Assembly: GCA_029238665.1 (NCBI GenBank)
Contig: JAQWFQ010000011.1
Location: forward strand, 29,978-93,977
DNA from: Crocinitomicaceae bacterium
Lineage (GTDB): Bacteria; Bacteroidota; Bacteroidia; Flavobacteriales_D; Crocinitomicaceae
DNA length: 64,000 nucleotides
Reading direction: 5' to 3'
A program made the translations under genes and the position numbers. Under the pieces are notes generated by a model. The model was given only the letters and a program-made list of their open reading frames with translations, had not been told where the DNA came from and did not search any database. Numbering within the stretch: the first letter of the stretch is position 1; the number at the start of each line of letters is the position of its first letter. Below, piece after piece: positions 9,112 to 18,864 of the stretch.

Positions 9112-11205
9112 ATGAACAACTTCCTTATAACCCCAATCGAATACTTGAAAGGTGTTGGGCCTCAGAAAGCTGAGCTGCTTAAAAAGGAAGTTGGAATATT
9201 TACCTTTGGGGACCTTATTGAGTATTATCCTTTTCGTTATGTGGATAGGTCTAAATTCCACAAAATCAGTGATTTGCTTAATGTTGAAGGAGGGGTTCAG
9301 ATCAAAGGTCAGATTGTAGGGATTCTTGAGTCAGGTTCTGGTAGAGCTAAGCGACTTACCGCAAAATTTCAAGATGATACTGGAGTAATTGACTTGGTAT
9401 GGTTTAAAGGTGCGAGTTGGGTTAAGAATACGTTAAAAATAAATACACCGATTCAAGTTTATGGAAAGCCAACACAGTTTAATGGGCGTTGGAATATAGC
9501 CCACCCTGAAATATCGACTACGCTACAGCAGCATGAAGTTGGATATCAACCTGTTTATTCTAGTACAGAAAAATTAAATGCTAGAGGGTTAAATTCTAAA
9601 GGAATTGAACAGCTTGTTAAGGCTGTTTTAGATGAGTTAAGCGGTCAGGTTGAAGAGCCTTTTTCAAGTGAAATTTGTAGGGAGTATAGGTTAATAGGAA
9701 GGGAAAAAGCTATTCGGTTAATTCATAATCCAAAAACGGAGCTGGATGCTCAGCAAGCTCGATTTAGATTGAAGTTTGAGGAGTTGTTTTTTCTTCAAAT
9801 GGAGTTACTTGTACGAAAGAAAATTACACTTCAAAAATCCCAAGGGTATACCATGTCAGAAGTGGGAAATACTTTTAATACATTCTACAAAAATCACATT
9901 CCGTTTGAATTAACGAATGCACAGAAAAGGGTGTTGAAGGAGATTCGAAAAAATTTAAATACGGGCCATCATATGAACCGGTTACTCCAAGGAGATGTAG
10001 GTTCTGGGAAAACCTTAGTGGCACTGTTGTCGATGCTTCTTGTTATTGACAATGGATATCAAGCTGCAATTATTGCCCCAACAGAAATTTTAGCGATCCA
10101 GCACTACGAATCAATTTCTGAATTGTTAGCCCCAATGAATTTAACAGTGAGCTTACTTACGGGTTCTACAAAGAAGAAGGATAGGGTTCCGCTTCATGAA
10201 AAATTAATGCGTGGGGACATCGATGTACTGGTAGGAACTCACGCGCTGTTAGAAGATCCTGTTAAGTTTAAAAATTTAGGTCTAGTTGTTATTGATGAAC
10301 AACACAGGTTTGGTGTGGCACAACGTTCAAAAATGTGGAAAAAAAATAATTTAGCACCACATGTCTTAATTATGACCGCAACTCCAATTCCAAGAACTTT
10401 AGCAATGACGTTTTATGGTGACCTTGAGGTTTCTGTAATTGATGAGCTGCCTCCAGGTAGGAAACCAATTCAAACAATTCACAAGTATGATGCTGGACGT
10501 TTAGCCGTGTTTGGCTTGATTAGGGATGAGGTAGCAAAAGGCAGGCAGGTTTATTTTGTATATCCTTTGATTAAAGAATCTGAAAAATTAGATTTTAATA
10601 ATTTACTTGATGGTTTTGAGGCAATAACACGAAGTTTTCCAATGCCTGATTATAACTTGAGTATTGTTCACGGTCAAATGAAGGCAGAAGACAAAGCCTT
10701 TGAAATGAATCGATTCATTAAAGGTGAAACGCAAATAATGGTCGCAACAACCGTTATTGAGGTAGGGGTTAATGTTCCAAATGCATCTGTTATGGTTATT
10801 GAAAGTGCCGAGCGCTTTGGTTTATCTCAGTTGCATCAATTGAGGGGAAGGGTAGGACGAGGTGCTGAAAAATCCTATTGTATTTTAATGACCGGAGATA
10901 AGATTTCAAAGGACAGTCAGAAACGTATGAAAACAATGGTCAGTACAAATGATGGCTTTGAAATAGCAGAAGTTGACTTGCAGTTAAGGGGGCCTGGCGA
11001 TTTACTCGGAACCCAACAAAGTGGATTGTTGGATTTGAAAATTGCTAATTTATCTAAAGATGCTCAGGTTGTGGCAATGGCAAGGGATGTTGCTAAAGAA
11101 TTATTGGTTAAAGATCCTACCATCGAATTGGATGCGCACAAAATGATTCGCTCTAGGTTGCAAGAAATGTTGAAGTCTAGACCTAATTGGGGGCGGATAG
11201 CTTAA
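9112..11205 (+). CDS. recG: ATP-dependent DNA helicase RecG
   Basis: Branch-migration helicase that remodels stalled forks and Holliday junctions. At 697 aa it is of normal length. It starts with the wedge-domain sequence YLKGVGPQKAELLKKE and an OB-fold (about residues 50-150). Superfamily 2 helicase motifs follow: LLQGDVGSGKT (Walker A, about residue 295), DEQHRFGVAQR (motif II), MTATPIPRTLAM (motif III), ATTVIEVGVNVPNA and QLRGRVGRG (motif VI). The C-terminal RecG-specific segment contains DLQLRGPGDLLGTQQSG. It is transcribed alone after the dsbD terminator. Confidence 0.97.
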   Translation: MNNFLITPIEYLKGVGPQKAELLKKEVGIFTFGDLIEYYPFRYVDRSKFHKISDLLNVEGGVQIKGQIVGILESGSGRAKRLTAKFQDDTGVIDLVWFKGASWVKNTLKINTPIQVYGKPTQFNGRWNIAHPEISTTLQQHEVGYQPVYSSTEKLNARGLNSKGIEQLVKAVLDELSGQVEEPFSSEICREYRLIGREKAIRLIHNPKTELDAQQARFRLKFEELFFLQMELLVRKKITLQKSQGYTMSEVGNTFNTFYKNHIPFELTNAQKRVLKEIRKNLNTGHHMNRLLQGDVGSGKTLVALLSMLLVIDNGYQAAIIAPTEILAIQHYESISELLAPMNLTVSLLTGSTKKKDRVPLHEKLMRGDIDVLVGTHALLEDPVKFKNLGLVVIDEQHRFGVAQRSKMWKKNNLAPHVLIMTATPIPRTLAMTFYGDLEVSVIDELPPGRKPIQTIHKYDAGRLAVFGLIRDEVAKGRQVYFVYPLIKESEKLDFNNLLDGFEAITRSFPMPDYNLSIVHGQMKAEDKAFEMNRFIKGETQIMVATTVIEVGVNVPNASVMVIESAERFGLSQLHQLRGRVGRGAEKSYCILMTGDKISKDSQKRMKTMVSTNDGFEIAEVDLQLRGPGDLLGTQQSGLLDLKIANLSKDAQVVAMARDVAKELLVKDPTIELDAHKMIRSRLQEMLKSRPNWGRIA

Positions 11206-11336
11206 TTATGAATGTTTATTCAACCTTAATTTATTCAGTTAAAATCAATATCTTACCGATAAAAATGAATTTGATTTAGGGAATCAATTTTTAAGTTTGT
11301 CGTATTGAACCCTGAATCCTTAAAAGAATCAACTAG

Positions 11337-12176
11337 ATGAATTTATTCAGAACGTTATTTTTTGTAGCACTAATTATACCTTTGACTCAGTCAGTTGTTG
11401 CTCAATGTGCCAACCCAACTACCATGTTATTTGAAGATTTTGATGGTCCCTCACCAATTGTAGGTGCGGTGACTGCAAATATTTATGGCGGAGGCTCTTA
11501 TAACAATGCTGGATATGTTTTAAGCGGAACGCACCATGGTTGGTTTAATGTGGTGAACGGTGTTAGTGATGTGGATGTTTACAATCGTAATATTCAAGGT
11601 TTTTGTGTTGACTCTCTTGTCAATGTTTCTCTTTGGACAAGACACTCCTTCGGGACAACTAATGTTACCTATAGTGTAGAGGATGATTTTGGCGTGGTGC
11701 TGGCAGTTCAAACACTTCCATTTATGGTACAAGTTACCAGTGGTTATTTGAAAGCGGAGATCCTTCAAGCGCAACTACGGAGGATGTTACAGTTTCGTTC
11801 CCTGATGGTTTGACAGGAAGCTATGATGTGCAATTAGTGACAACTTCTGATCTAGGTTGTGCCGATACAATCGATTATGATTTAATAATCTTACCGGAAG
11901 TATTGGTCTATGCACCGAATAGTTTTACACCAGATGGAGATGAGTTTAATCAAAATTGGAGGGTCTTTATGGAGGGGATTGATACTTATGATTTTGAACT
12001 ATTACTTTACAATAGGTGGGGAGAAATCATTTGGGAAAGTCATGATATTAATGTCGGATGGGATGGGCAAAGGTAAACCAGCTGAAATAGGCATTTACGT
12101 ATGGGTGATAAACACAAAGGACATATTGAATGACAATAAGTATACCTACAATGGTTTTGTAAACTTGATGAGGTAA
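11337..12176 (+). pseudogene. T9SS type B sorted protein with PKD-like domain, broken by two frameshifts
   Basis: Three reading frames must be joined to make one protein. Frame 1 (from 11337) gives a signal peptide ending VVAQ and an extracellular domain (FEDFDGPSPIVGA through TYSVEDDFGVVLA). The frame open from 11687 encodes a PKD-like stretch (GTSYQWLFESGDPSSATTED) and the start of the gliding-motility C-terminal domain (YAPNSFTPDGDEFNQNW, LYNRWGEIIWESHDINVGWD), stopping at 12076. The third frame carries the domain end (GKPAEIGIYVWVINTKD, YNGFVNLMR) to 12176. The first shift lies between 11687 and about 11735, where an N-terminal domain runs straight into the middle of a PKD domain, so an internal deletion is likely. 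The second is near 12060-12070. Intact relatives are exported by the T9SS and anchored at the cell surface. Sequencing error is possible but two shifts plus the domain jump favour decay. Confidence 0.75.
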
Positions 12177-12229
12177 CAGGACTACACTTTGGTATAATTT
12201 TTTAGTACTTTAACATCCAAATCAATATT

Positions 12230-12577
12230 ATGACTAAGCTAATTTTAGGTACTTTTTTATTCTTTTCTTCGATATCTTTCGGGCAAGTTTTAAGCGGTGA
12301 TATCGTAGATGAAGGCAGGCAGGTGATAAGTGACATTCCTTTTGTTGTTGAAGGTATGGTAGCTGGATATTGTATCTATGAACTTTCAGTCGGTAGAACA
12401 GGTGAGGTTGTGAGCGCACGATTGGTGGATACAAATGTAAAAAGTACCCCAGCTAAATATGAACTTCGCAATTATGCATTTAAGTTCAAGTTTTCACCAG
12501 GAACCTACTACCCTAAGTTTCACCATGCACGCGTAAAAATAACTTCCATTAAAAAGGAGCGTACTATTCAAAAATAG
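12230..12577 (+). CDS. small secreted protein, TonB C-terminal-like
   Basis: A 115-residue protein with a signal peptide (residues 1-19, ending SISFGQ). The mature part resembles the TonB C-terminal fold: YCIYELSVGRTGEVVSARLVDT is like the strand-turn-strand of energy-transducer TonB proteins, but there is no membrane anchor and no proline-rich spacer. It probably stays in the periplasm. Its 3' end overlaps the convergent acyl-CoA synthetase gene by 14 bp. Function unknown; the TonB-C resemblance is a judgement by eye. Confidence 0.7.
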   Translation: MTKLILGTFLFFSSISFGQVLSGDIVDEGRQVISDIPFVVEGMVAGYCIYELSVGRTGEVVSARLVDTNVKSTPAKYELRNYAFKFKFSPGTYYPKFHHARVKITSIKKERTIQK

Positions 12578-14324
12578 ACTTTACCTTTTCGGCATATTTA
12601 CTTAGGATCACTTTTCGTTTCAATTTTAAAGTTGGTGTCAATTCACCTCCTTCAACAGTCATTTCATGCTCTAGAAGTTGAACGCATTTTAATTGCTCCC
12701 ATCGTCCGTACTCTTTATTGATCTCACTAACTTCTTTTTCTATTCGAGCTTTAACATCTTCTGAATTTGCTATTGCGTTGTTTGAGCCATCACCAATTTG
12801 AATGTTTTTGTGTTTTGCCCATTCGCGAATAAAGTCAAAGGTAGGAACAATAAGTGCAGAAGGGAACTTTTGCCCTTCTCCAACAACCATGATTTGTTCA
12901 ATAAAACGAGATTCTTTAAATCGGTTTTCCATCGCTTGTGGAGCAATGTACTTACCTCCTGATGTTTTGAAGATTTCTTTTTTACGGTCCGTTATTTTAA
13001 GGTATTTCCCTTCTTGGAATCCCCCTATATCACCTGTGTGAAACCAACCGTCTTTGATTACTTCAGCCGTAGCTTCAGGCAGGTTGTAGTACCCCATCAT
13101 CACGTTTGGTCCTTTTACAAGTATTTCACCATCCTTCGCAATTTTGACTTCAACACCATCAATTAAAGCACCAACAGTTCCAATACGAATGCCTTTATCA
13201 AAACTGTTTACAGAATTTACAGGAGATGTTTCTGTTAAGCCATACCCTTCTAAGATAGGAATGTCTGCAGCTAGAAATATTCGAGCTAGACGAGGTTGTA
13301 AAGCTGCACTTCCTGAGGCAATCGCTCTAACATTCCCTCCAAGAGCTTCTTGCCATTTCGAGAAAATTAGTTTTCGGGCAATTTTTAATTTAAAGTTGTA
13401 AATTGGAGATCTTCCGACAACTTTATACTTTTCAGCAAGCCCTACTGCCCAAAAGAATAGCATACGTTTGATACCAGATAAGTCATCACCTTTAGCCATT
13501 ATTTTATCAAAAACCTTTTCGATAAGTCTAGGTACTGCTGTAAATACTTCTGGCTTAACCTCTCTAATGTTGTCGCCTATTGTTTCCATTGATTCAGCAT
13601 AGTGAACAGAACAACCAATGTACATGTATAGGTAGTGTAACATGCGTTCGTAAATATGACAAACGGGTAAAAATGAGAGTACTTTTGAGCCAGCACTCGC
13701 AGGAATTGGATCAATACAACTCTCTACATTTGAGAGGATGTTCTTGTGAGAAAGCATTACCCCTTTTGGATTTCCTGTAGTTCCTGAAGTATAGATTATT
13801 GTTGCCAAGTCTTCATGCTGTACCTGATTCATTCTAGCATTTACTTGATCAACACTTACTTGGTCTTTTAATTTTGTAATGTCCATCCAATGCTTCGCTC
13901 CTGAAACATCATCCATTGTGTACAAATGTTTCAATGCAGGAGTTCTGTCTTCAATGTTTTTTATTTTTAGGAATAATTCATCGTCTGCAACAACACATAG
14001 TTTTACCCCCGAATCATTGAATATATACTCATAGTCACTTTCTGAAATGTTTGGGTAAAAGGGAACAACAATCGCTCCAGTCTGTTGAATGGCGATGTCC
14101 ATTACGTTCCATTCATAACGCGTTCCAGAAACAAGTCCAATTTTATCTCCTGCCTCTACACCTAATGCAATTAGACCACGAGAAATATCCATGGCTGTGT
14201 CTAAAAATGTTTTTGTTGAAACACCTTTCCATACACCATCTGTTTTTGTTACAAACATATTGTCATTTGGACAATTGCTTAGTTGGTGATGTGGTACGTC
14301 GAAAAGTCTTTTAGTTGCTATCAT
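12564..14324 (-). CDS. long-chain fatty acid--CoA ligase (AMP-binding)
   Basis: Activates long-chain fatty acids to acyl-CoA through an acyl-adenylate; cytosolic face of the membrane. 586 aa, belonging to the FadD15/FAA1-like branch. Visible motifs: the P-loop IIYTSGTTGNPKGVMLSHKN, FLPVCHIYERM, GYGLTETSPV, the ATP/ribose motif WFHTGDIGGF followed by TDRKKEIFKTSGGKYIAPQ, and a C-terminal PTLKLKRKVI typical of this branch. It starts at an ATG after a TAnnTTCG-type promoter and is transcribed singly. Whether it serves beta-oxidation or lipid recycling cannot be told from context. Confidence 0.93.
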   Translation of the reverse strand: MIATKRLFDVPHHQLSNCPNDNMFVTKTDGVWKGVSTKTFLDTAMDISRGLIALGVEAGDKIGLVSGTRYEWNVMDIAIQQTGAIVVPFYPNISESDYEYIFNDSGVKLCVVADDELFLKIKNIEDRTPALKHLYTMDDVSGAKHWMDITKLKDQVSVDQVNARMNQVQHEDLATIIYTSGTTGNPKGVMLSHKNILSNVESCIDPIPASAGSKVLSFLPVCHIYERMLHYLYMYIGCSVHYAESMETIGDNIREVKPEVFTAVPRLIEKVFDKIMAKGDDLSGIKRMLFFWAVGLAEKYKVVGRSPIYNFKLKIARKLIFSKWQEALGGNVRAIASGSAALQPRLARIFLAADIPILEGYGLTETSPVNSVNSFDKGIRIGTVGALIDGVEVKIAKDGEILVKGPNVMMGYYNLPEATAEVIKDGWFHTGDIGGFQEGKYLKITDRKKEIFKTSGGKYIAPQAMENRFKESRFIEQIMVVGEGQKFPSALIVPTFDFIREWAKHKNIQIGDGSNNAIANSEDVKARIEKEVSEINKEYGRWEQLKCVQLLEHEMTVEGGELTPTLKLKRKVILSKYAEKVKSIFE

Positions 14325-14348
14325 AATTGTGGAAGGTTTTTGTTGTTA

Positions 14349-14356
14349 CGAATTTA
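14349..14356 (-). promoter_or_regulatory. possible -7 element (TAAATTCG) for the acyl-CoA ligase gene
   Basis: Minus-strand TAAATTCG matches TAnnTTTG with C for the third T, 24 bp before the ATG. The same TTCG variant recurs at other genes here. Confidence 0.3.
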
Positions 14357-14410
14357 GGAAAAAAAACAAGCCGTCAAACAATCCGTTGTATCGTTTTATT
14401 TTAGTGAAGT

Positions 14411-16063
14411 TTATTCAACTGAATAAACCTTTTTTCCATTTATAAATGTCATGTAAGCGAAATTAGGGTTATACGTTTTACTTGCATTAACAGGAGATTC
14501 AAATAATACTATTGTGGCATCTTTACCTACTTCAATTGTACCCAGCTCATTTTCTTGGAAACTAGCATAAGCTGCCCATGTTGTCATTCCACGGATACAC
14601 TGATTTAAAGTTATAGCCTCTTCGGGTTGAAAACCTGATGCAGGAATGTTTTCACTGTTGGTTCTGTTTACCGCAGCATGAATGGTTAAGAATGGGTCTG
14701 TTAACTCAACGGGGAAATCAGTCCCTATGGCAAGCATTCCAAATTGACTTAATAAAGAGTTGTAGGCATAACTACCTTCCATTCTATTCCTCCCTAATCG
14801 AGATTCAGCCCAGTGCTGGTCTGAAACAGCGTGGGTTGGTTGAACGCTTGGGAAAACTCCAGCTTTGGCAAATAAAGCAAAGTCTGCAGGGTCTATAATT
14901 TGTGCATGTTCAATTCTCCATCGATGATCAGGGGTTGTTTTGTAAATGTTTTGATATAGTTCTAGTATTATTCGATTGGTAGAATCCCCAATGGCATGTG
15001 TGTTCATTTGATAACCTGTTTCGTTACATATTTCTGCAATCTCTTTCATGCGTTTAACTGAAGTTGTTAAATACCCTTGGTGATCATGTTTGTCTGAATA
15101 TTTTGCCTTTAAGAAAGCTCCGCGTGACCCCAGTGCTCCATCACCATAAACTTTGAAGCTGCGTATCAATAAATTGTTGTTTTGATAAACCCCATGCTTG
15201 TGAGCAAACTCAATATTTTTTTTAGTAGGAAGAAGCATTCCATAAATGTTTAGGTTAAGCACATCTTCTTCAATTAATTGTTGAAATAATTTAACTTCTT
15301 TATACTTTAAACCTGCCTCATGAACCCCTGTAACCCCATAGGCATATAACTCTTCTTGAATTTCTATGATTGCATCACTTAGTTCTTTGTTGGTAAAGTC
15401 GGGCAATATATCGAGGATAGGATTCATGGCATTGTCTACCATTATTCCAGTAAAATTTTCCAGTGAATCATAAATAAAATACCCTCCAGAAGATAGTTCG
15501 GAATCGTTAGCGACCTTGTTTAATACATCTGATTTTTTAATGAGATAGTCATTTGCTAAAAGTGCATGTCCATCTATTCGGAATAAGCAAACAGGAATAT
15601 TTGGAAAGAGTTCATTTAACTTTTCATTTGTGGGCATTTCATCATTTTTCCAACGCGATTGATCCCATCCACGTCCGATAATAAAGTCCTGTTGATTTCT
15701 ACTTTGATATTTTTCAAGGCGAACTAACAGTTCGTTGTAGGATCTTGAACCTACTAGGTTAACGCTTAACATTTGCCTAGCATAAGACATGATGTGGCCA
15801 TGTGCATCGGTAAAGCCTGGGTATACTTCTTTTAATTGCGCATCGATGAATTCATCTGCTCTATACCTGTTTAGAATTTCGCGTTCTGGCCCAACTTCAA
15901 TGATCTTCCCATCACGAATTGCAATGGCGTCTTCAATGGTGTTGGCATCATCCATTGTGTAGATTTTTGCATTGTGAATTATTAGATCTACAGATTCCCC
16001 TTTCATACAAGCAGAGCAGAGTAATATGGTTGTTGTTAAAATGGACAAATAGCGAAATTTCAT
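14411..16063 (-). CDS. amidohydrolase family lipoprotein (YtcJ-like)
   Basis: A metal-dependent hydrolase of the amidohydrolase superfamily (family 3, YtcJ type). 550 aa. The N-terminus MKFRYLSILTTTILLCSAC has a lipobox, so the protein is probably membrane-anchored in the periplasm. Metal-site motifs: GFTDAHGH (HxH), MNTHAIGDST, RIEHAQIIDP and AIGTDFPVE, in the order expected. A small N-terminal beta-sandwich part begins IIHNAKIYTMDDA, and the end is DATIVLFESPV. Substrate unknown; relatives act on N-acyl or cyclic amides. Transcribed alone, divergent from valS. Confidence 0.88.
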   Translation of the reverse strand: MKFRYLSILTTTILLCSACMKGESVDLIIHNAKIYTMDDANTIEDAIAIRDGKIIEVGPEREILNRYRADEFIDAQLKEVYPGFTDAHGHIMSYARQMLSVNLVGSRSYNELLVRLEKYQSRNQQDFIIGRGWDQSRWKNDEMPTNEKLNELFPNIPVCLFRIDGHALLANDYLIKKSDVLNKVANDSELSSGGYFIYDSLENFTGIMVDNAMNPILDILPDFTNKELSDAIIEIQEELYAYGVTGVHEAGLKYKEVKLFQQLIEEDVLNLNIYGMLLPTKKNIEFAHKHGVYQNNNLLIRSFKVYGDGALGSRGAFLKAKYSDKHDHQGYLTTSVKRMKEIAEICNETGYQMNTHAIGDSTNRIILELYQNIYKTTPDHRWRIEHAQIIDPADFALFAKAGVFPSVQPTHAVSDQHWAESRLGRNRMEGSYAYNSLLSQFGMLAIGTDFPVELTDPFLTIHAAVNRTNSENIPASGFQPEEAITLNQCIRGMTTWAAYASFQENELGTIEVGKDATIVLFESPVNASKTYNPNFAYMTFINGKKVYSVE

Positions 16064-16079
16064 AGCCTGATTTTTTTAT

Positions 16080-16087
16080 CAAAAATA
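16080..16087 (-). promoter_or_regulatory. -7 element (TATTTTTG) for the amidohydrolase gene
   Basis: Minus-strand TATTTTTG is a full TAnnTTTG match about 16 bp before the ATG; no clear -33 TTG. Confidence 0.35.
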
Positions 16088-16106
16088 ATGCTTTAAAATG
16101 AACCCG

Positions 16107-16133
16107 TTGTTTAGCGTGGAATTGCTAATTTTG
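16107..16133 (+). promoter_or_regulatory. promoter for valS (TTG 16107, TAATTTTG 16126-16133)
   Basis: TAATTTTG matches TAnnTTTG; TTG at 16107-16109 is 16 bp upstream, slightly short of the usual spacing. Predicted leader is about 12 nt. Confidence 0.45.
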
Positions 16134-16150
16134 TAGCCAAATAAATAATT

Positions 16151-18790
16151 ATGGAGACACCAAAAACGTACGAACCTCAACAGGCAGAGGAGAAGTGGTA
16201 TTCACACTGGATGGAAAAAGGATATTTTCATTCGGAGCCAGATGAGCGAGAAGCGTACACGGTTGTTATTCCACCTCCAAATGTAACAGGTGTTTTGCAC
16301 ATGGGGCATATGTTGAACAATACGATTCAAGATGTATTAGTTCGTCGTGCACGTATGTTGGGGAAAAATGCATGTTGGGTTCCTGGAACAGATCATGCAT
16401 CAATTGCAACAGAGGCAAAGGTTGTTCAGAAATTACGTAAAGAAGGCATTAAAAAATCAGACCTTTCAAGGGATGAGTTTTTAGCACATGCATTTGAATG
16501 GAAAGATAAGCACGGAGGAATTATTCTTGATCAATTGAAGAAGTTAGGAGCTTCTTGCGACTGGGAAAGAACAAGTTTTACAATGGACCCTGAATATTCA
16601 GAATCTGTGATTGATGTTTTTATGGATCTTTTTGAAAAAGGAAAGATTTATAGAGGTGTTCGAATGGTAAATTGGGATCCTGAAGCATTAACAGCTTTGT
16701 CTGATGAAGAGGTATTGCATAAAGAGGTGAACTCAAAGTTGTTCCATGTGCGCTATAAAATTGCAGGAACTGATGACCAATGGTTAACAATTGCGACTAC
16801 ACGCCCTGAAACAATTCTTGGAGATTCTGCCATTTGTGTAAATCCAAATGATGCACGCTACACAAATCTAAAAGGTAAAGAAGCGATTGTTCCTATTGCT
16901 GGAAGAACAATTCCAATCATTTTTGATGATTACGTTGATATGGAGTTTGGGACAGGCTGCCTTAAGGTGACTCCTGCACATGATACAAATGATTATGATT
17001 TAGGAAAAAAACACCAGCTTGAAACGATTGATATTTTACATGATAATGGAACATTAAATGCAAATGGCCTTCATTATGAAGGGCAAGATCGTTTTGATGT
17101 ACGTAAGGCTATAGAAAAAGAGCTTTATGAAAAAGGATATTTGATAAAAACAGAAGATCACATTAACAAGGTTGGTTATTCTGAGAGAACAAGTGCGATT
17201 ATCGAACCGAAACTTTCTTTGCAATGGTTTGTTGATATGAAAGAGTTCTCAAAGCCTGCGTTGGATGCCGTTATGGATGGAGAAATTAATTTTCACCCAG
17301 CAAAATTCAAGAACACGTACCGTCATTGGATGGAGAACATTAAAGACTGGTGTATTTCAAGACAATTGTGGTGGGGGCATCGTATTCCAGCGTGGTATTA
17401 TGGTTCAGGTGAAAATGATTTTGTTGTTGCGAAAACATTGGAAGAAGCGATTGAAAAAGCGACCGTAAAATCAGGAAGAACAATTACTGAATCTGACCTT
17501 CGTCAAGACGAAGATGTATTGGATACATGGTTTTCAAGTTGGTTATGGCCAATGTCTGTTTTTAATGGATTAACACAACCTGACAATGAAGAAATAAAGT
17601 ATTACTACCCAACCAACGATGTTGTTACGGCACCAGAAATTATGTTTTTCTGGGTTGCCAGAATGATTATTGCTGGGAAAGAGTACTTAGGAGAGATTCC
17701 ATTTAAAAATGTTTATTATACTGGAATTGTAAGAGATAAGTTGGGGCGTAAGATGTCTAAATCTCTAGGGAATTCACCAGATCCGATTGACTTGATCAAT
17801 AAATATGGTGCAGACGGTGTTCGTGTTGGAATGTTGTTGTCTTCTCCAGCTGGAAATGACTTGCCTTTTGATAGTTCACAATGTGAGCAAGGTCGAAATT
17901 TCACAAATAAAATTTGGAATGCATACCGCTTAGTTAGTTCTTGGTCGGTTCAAGAAGATTTACCGCAGCCAGACTCTTCAAAGGTGGCGATTGACTGGTT
18001 TGGAGCTAAGTTTAACCAGGAGTTAGAAAACATCAATGGATTGTTTGAAAAGTTTAAGATTTCAGAAGCCTTAATGGCGACCTACAAACTGGTTTGGGAT
18101 GATTTCTGTTCTTGGTATTTAGAAATGATTAAACCGGGGTATCAGCACCCAATTGATAAAGCAACATTAGAGTCAACGAAAGACTTTTTTGAAGGGTTAT
18201 TAAGAATACTACAACCATTTACACCTTTTGTGGCTGAAGAGCTTTGGCATCAAATTCGTGAACGTGCAGAAGGAGATGACATTATTGTTTCTCTCTGGCC
18301 TGAATTAAATAAAGGAAATGACACGAGTGCTACATGCTTGTTGCAATTTGGACTTGCTGAAGAGGTTATTACAAACATTCGTAATGTTCGTAAGAAAAAC
18401 AACATTGCCAATAAGGTGAAGATGGAGCTGTTTGTAAAGAAAAACACAGGATTAGACGCCATGTTTGACGCTGTGATTTTGAAAATGGGTAACCTTTCTC
18501 AATTGGCGTACACTTCGGATAAGGTTGAGAACTCGAATACATTTCTTGTAAACGGAAATGAATATTTTATTCCTTTTGGTGATACAATTGATGTAGAAGC
18601 AGAGAAAGGGAAGCTTGCTGAAGAGTTAAAATATACACAAGGATTTTTGGTGAGTGTTCAACGTAAACTTCAAAACGAAAAGTTTGTTGCTGGAGCGCCA
18701 GAGCAGGTTGTTGCTATTGAAAAGAAGAAAGAAGCAGATGCGTTAAGTAAGATTGCTATTCTTGAAGAAAAAATTTCGTCTTTGAAGTAA
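16151..18790 (+). CDS. valS: valine--tRNA ligase
   Basis: Class I aminoacyl-tRNA synthetase charging tRNA-Val; cytosolic. 879 aa. The HIGH-type motif is HMGH (residues 50-53, in [16 protein letters not shown]) and the KMSKS loop is [14 protein letters not shown] (about residue 534). The editing domain is present ([24 protein letters not shown]). The C-terminal coiled coil (about residues 810-879, rich in E/K with EEKISSLK at the end) is the ValRS-specific tRNA-binding arm. Transcribed alone, ending at a strong hairpin shared with the convergent M1 peptidase gene. Confidence 0.97.
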   Translation: METPKTYEPQQAEEKWYSHWMEKGYFHSEPDEREAYTVVIPPPNVTGVLHMGHMLNNTIQDVLVRRARMLGKNACWVPGTDHASIATEAKVVQKLRKEGIKKSDLSRDEFLAHAFEWKDKHGGIILDQLKKLGASCDWERTSFTMDPEYSESVIDVFMDLFEKGKIYRGVRMVNWDPEALTALSDEEVLHKEVNSKLFHVRYKIAGTDDQWLTIATTRPETILGDSAICVNPNDARYTNLKGKEAIVPIAGRTIPIIFDDYVDMEFGTGCLKVTPAHDTNDYDLGKKHQLETIDILHDNGTLNANGLHYEGQDRFDVRKAIEKELYEKGYLIKTEDHINKVGYSERTSAIIEPKLSLQWFVDMKEFSKPALDAVMDGEINFHPAKFKNTYRHWMENIKDWCISRQLWWGHRIPAWYYGSGENDFVVAKTLEEAIEKATVKSGRTITESDLRQDEDVLDTWFSSWLWPMSVFNGLTQPDNEEIKYYYPTNDVVTAPEIMFFWVARMIIAGKEYLGEIPFKNVYYTGIVRDKLGRKMSKSLGNSPDPIDLINKYGADGVRVGMLLSSPAGNDLPFDSSQCEQGRNFTNKIWNAYRLVSSWSVQEDLPQPDSSKVAIDWFGAKFNQELENINGLFEKFKISEALMATYKLVWDDFCSWYLEMIKPGYQHPIDKATLESTKDFFEGLLRILQPFTPFVAEELWHQIRERAEGDDIIVSLWPELNKGNDTSATCLLQFGLAEEVITNIRNVRKKNNIANKVKMELFVKKNTGLDAMFDAVILKMGNLSQLAYTSDKVENSNTFLVNGNEYFIPFGDTIDVEAEKGKLAEELKYTQGFLVSVQRKLQNEKFVAGAPEQVVAIEKKKEADALSKIAILEEKISSLK

Positions 18791-18821
18791 GGTGTTTTTT
18801 TAGAGAAGTAATTATATATAG

Positions 18822-18852
18822 AAAAGGGCGATGAATTTTCATCGCTCTTTTT
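18822..18852. terminator. terminator between convergent valS and M1 peptidase genes
   Basis: GGGCGATGAA pairs with TTCATCGCTC (one G-U), with an A-run on the left and a T-run on the right, so it can act in both directions. Confidence 0.8.
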
Positions 18853-18864
18853 GTTTATTTTGAA

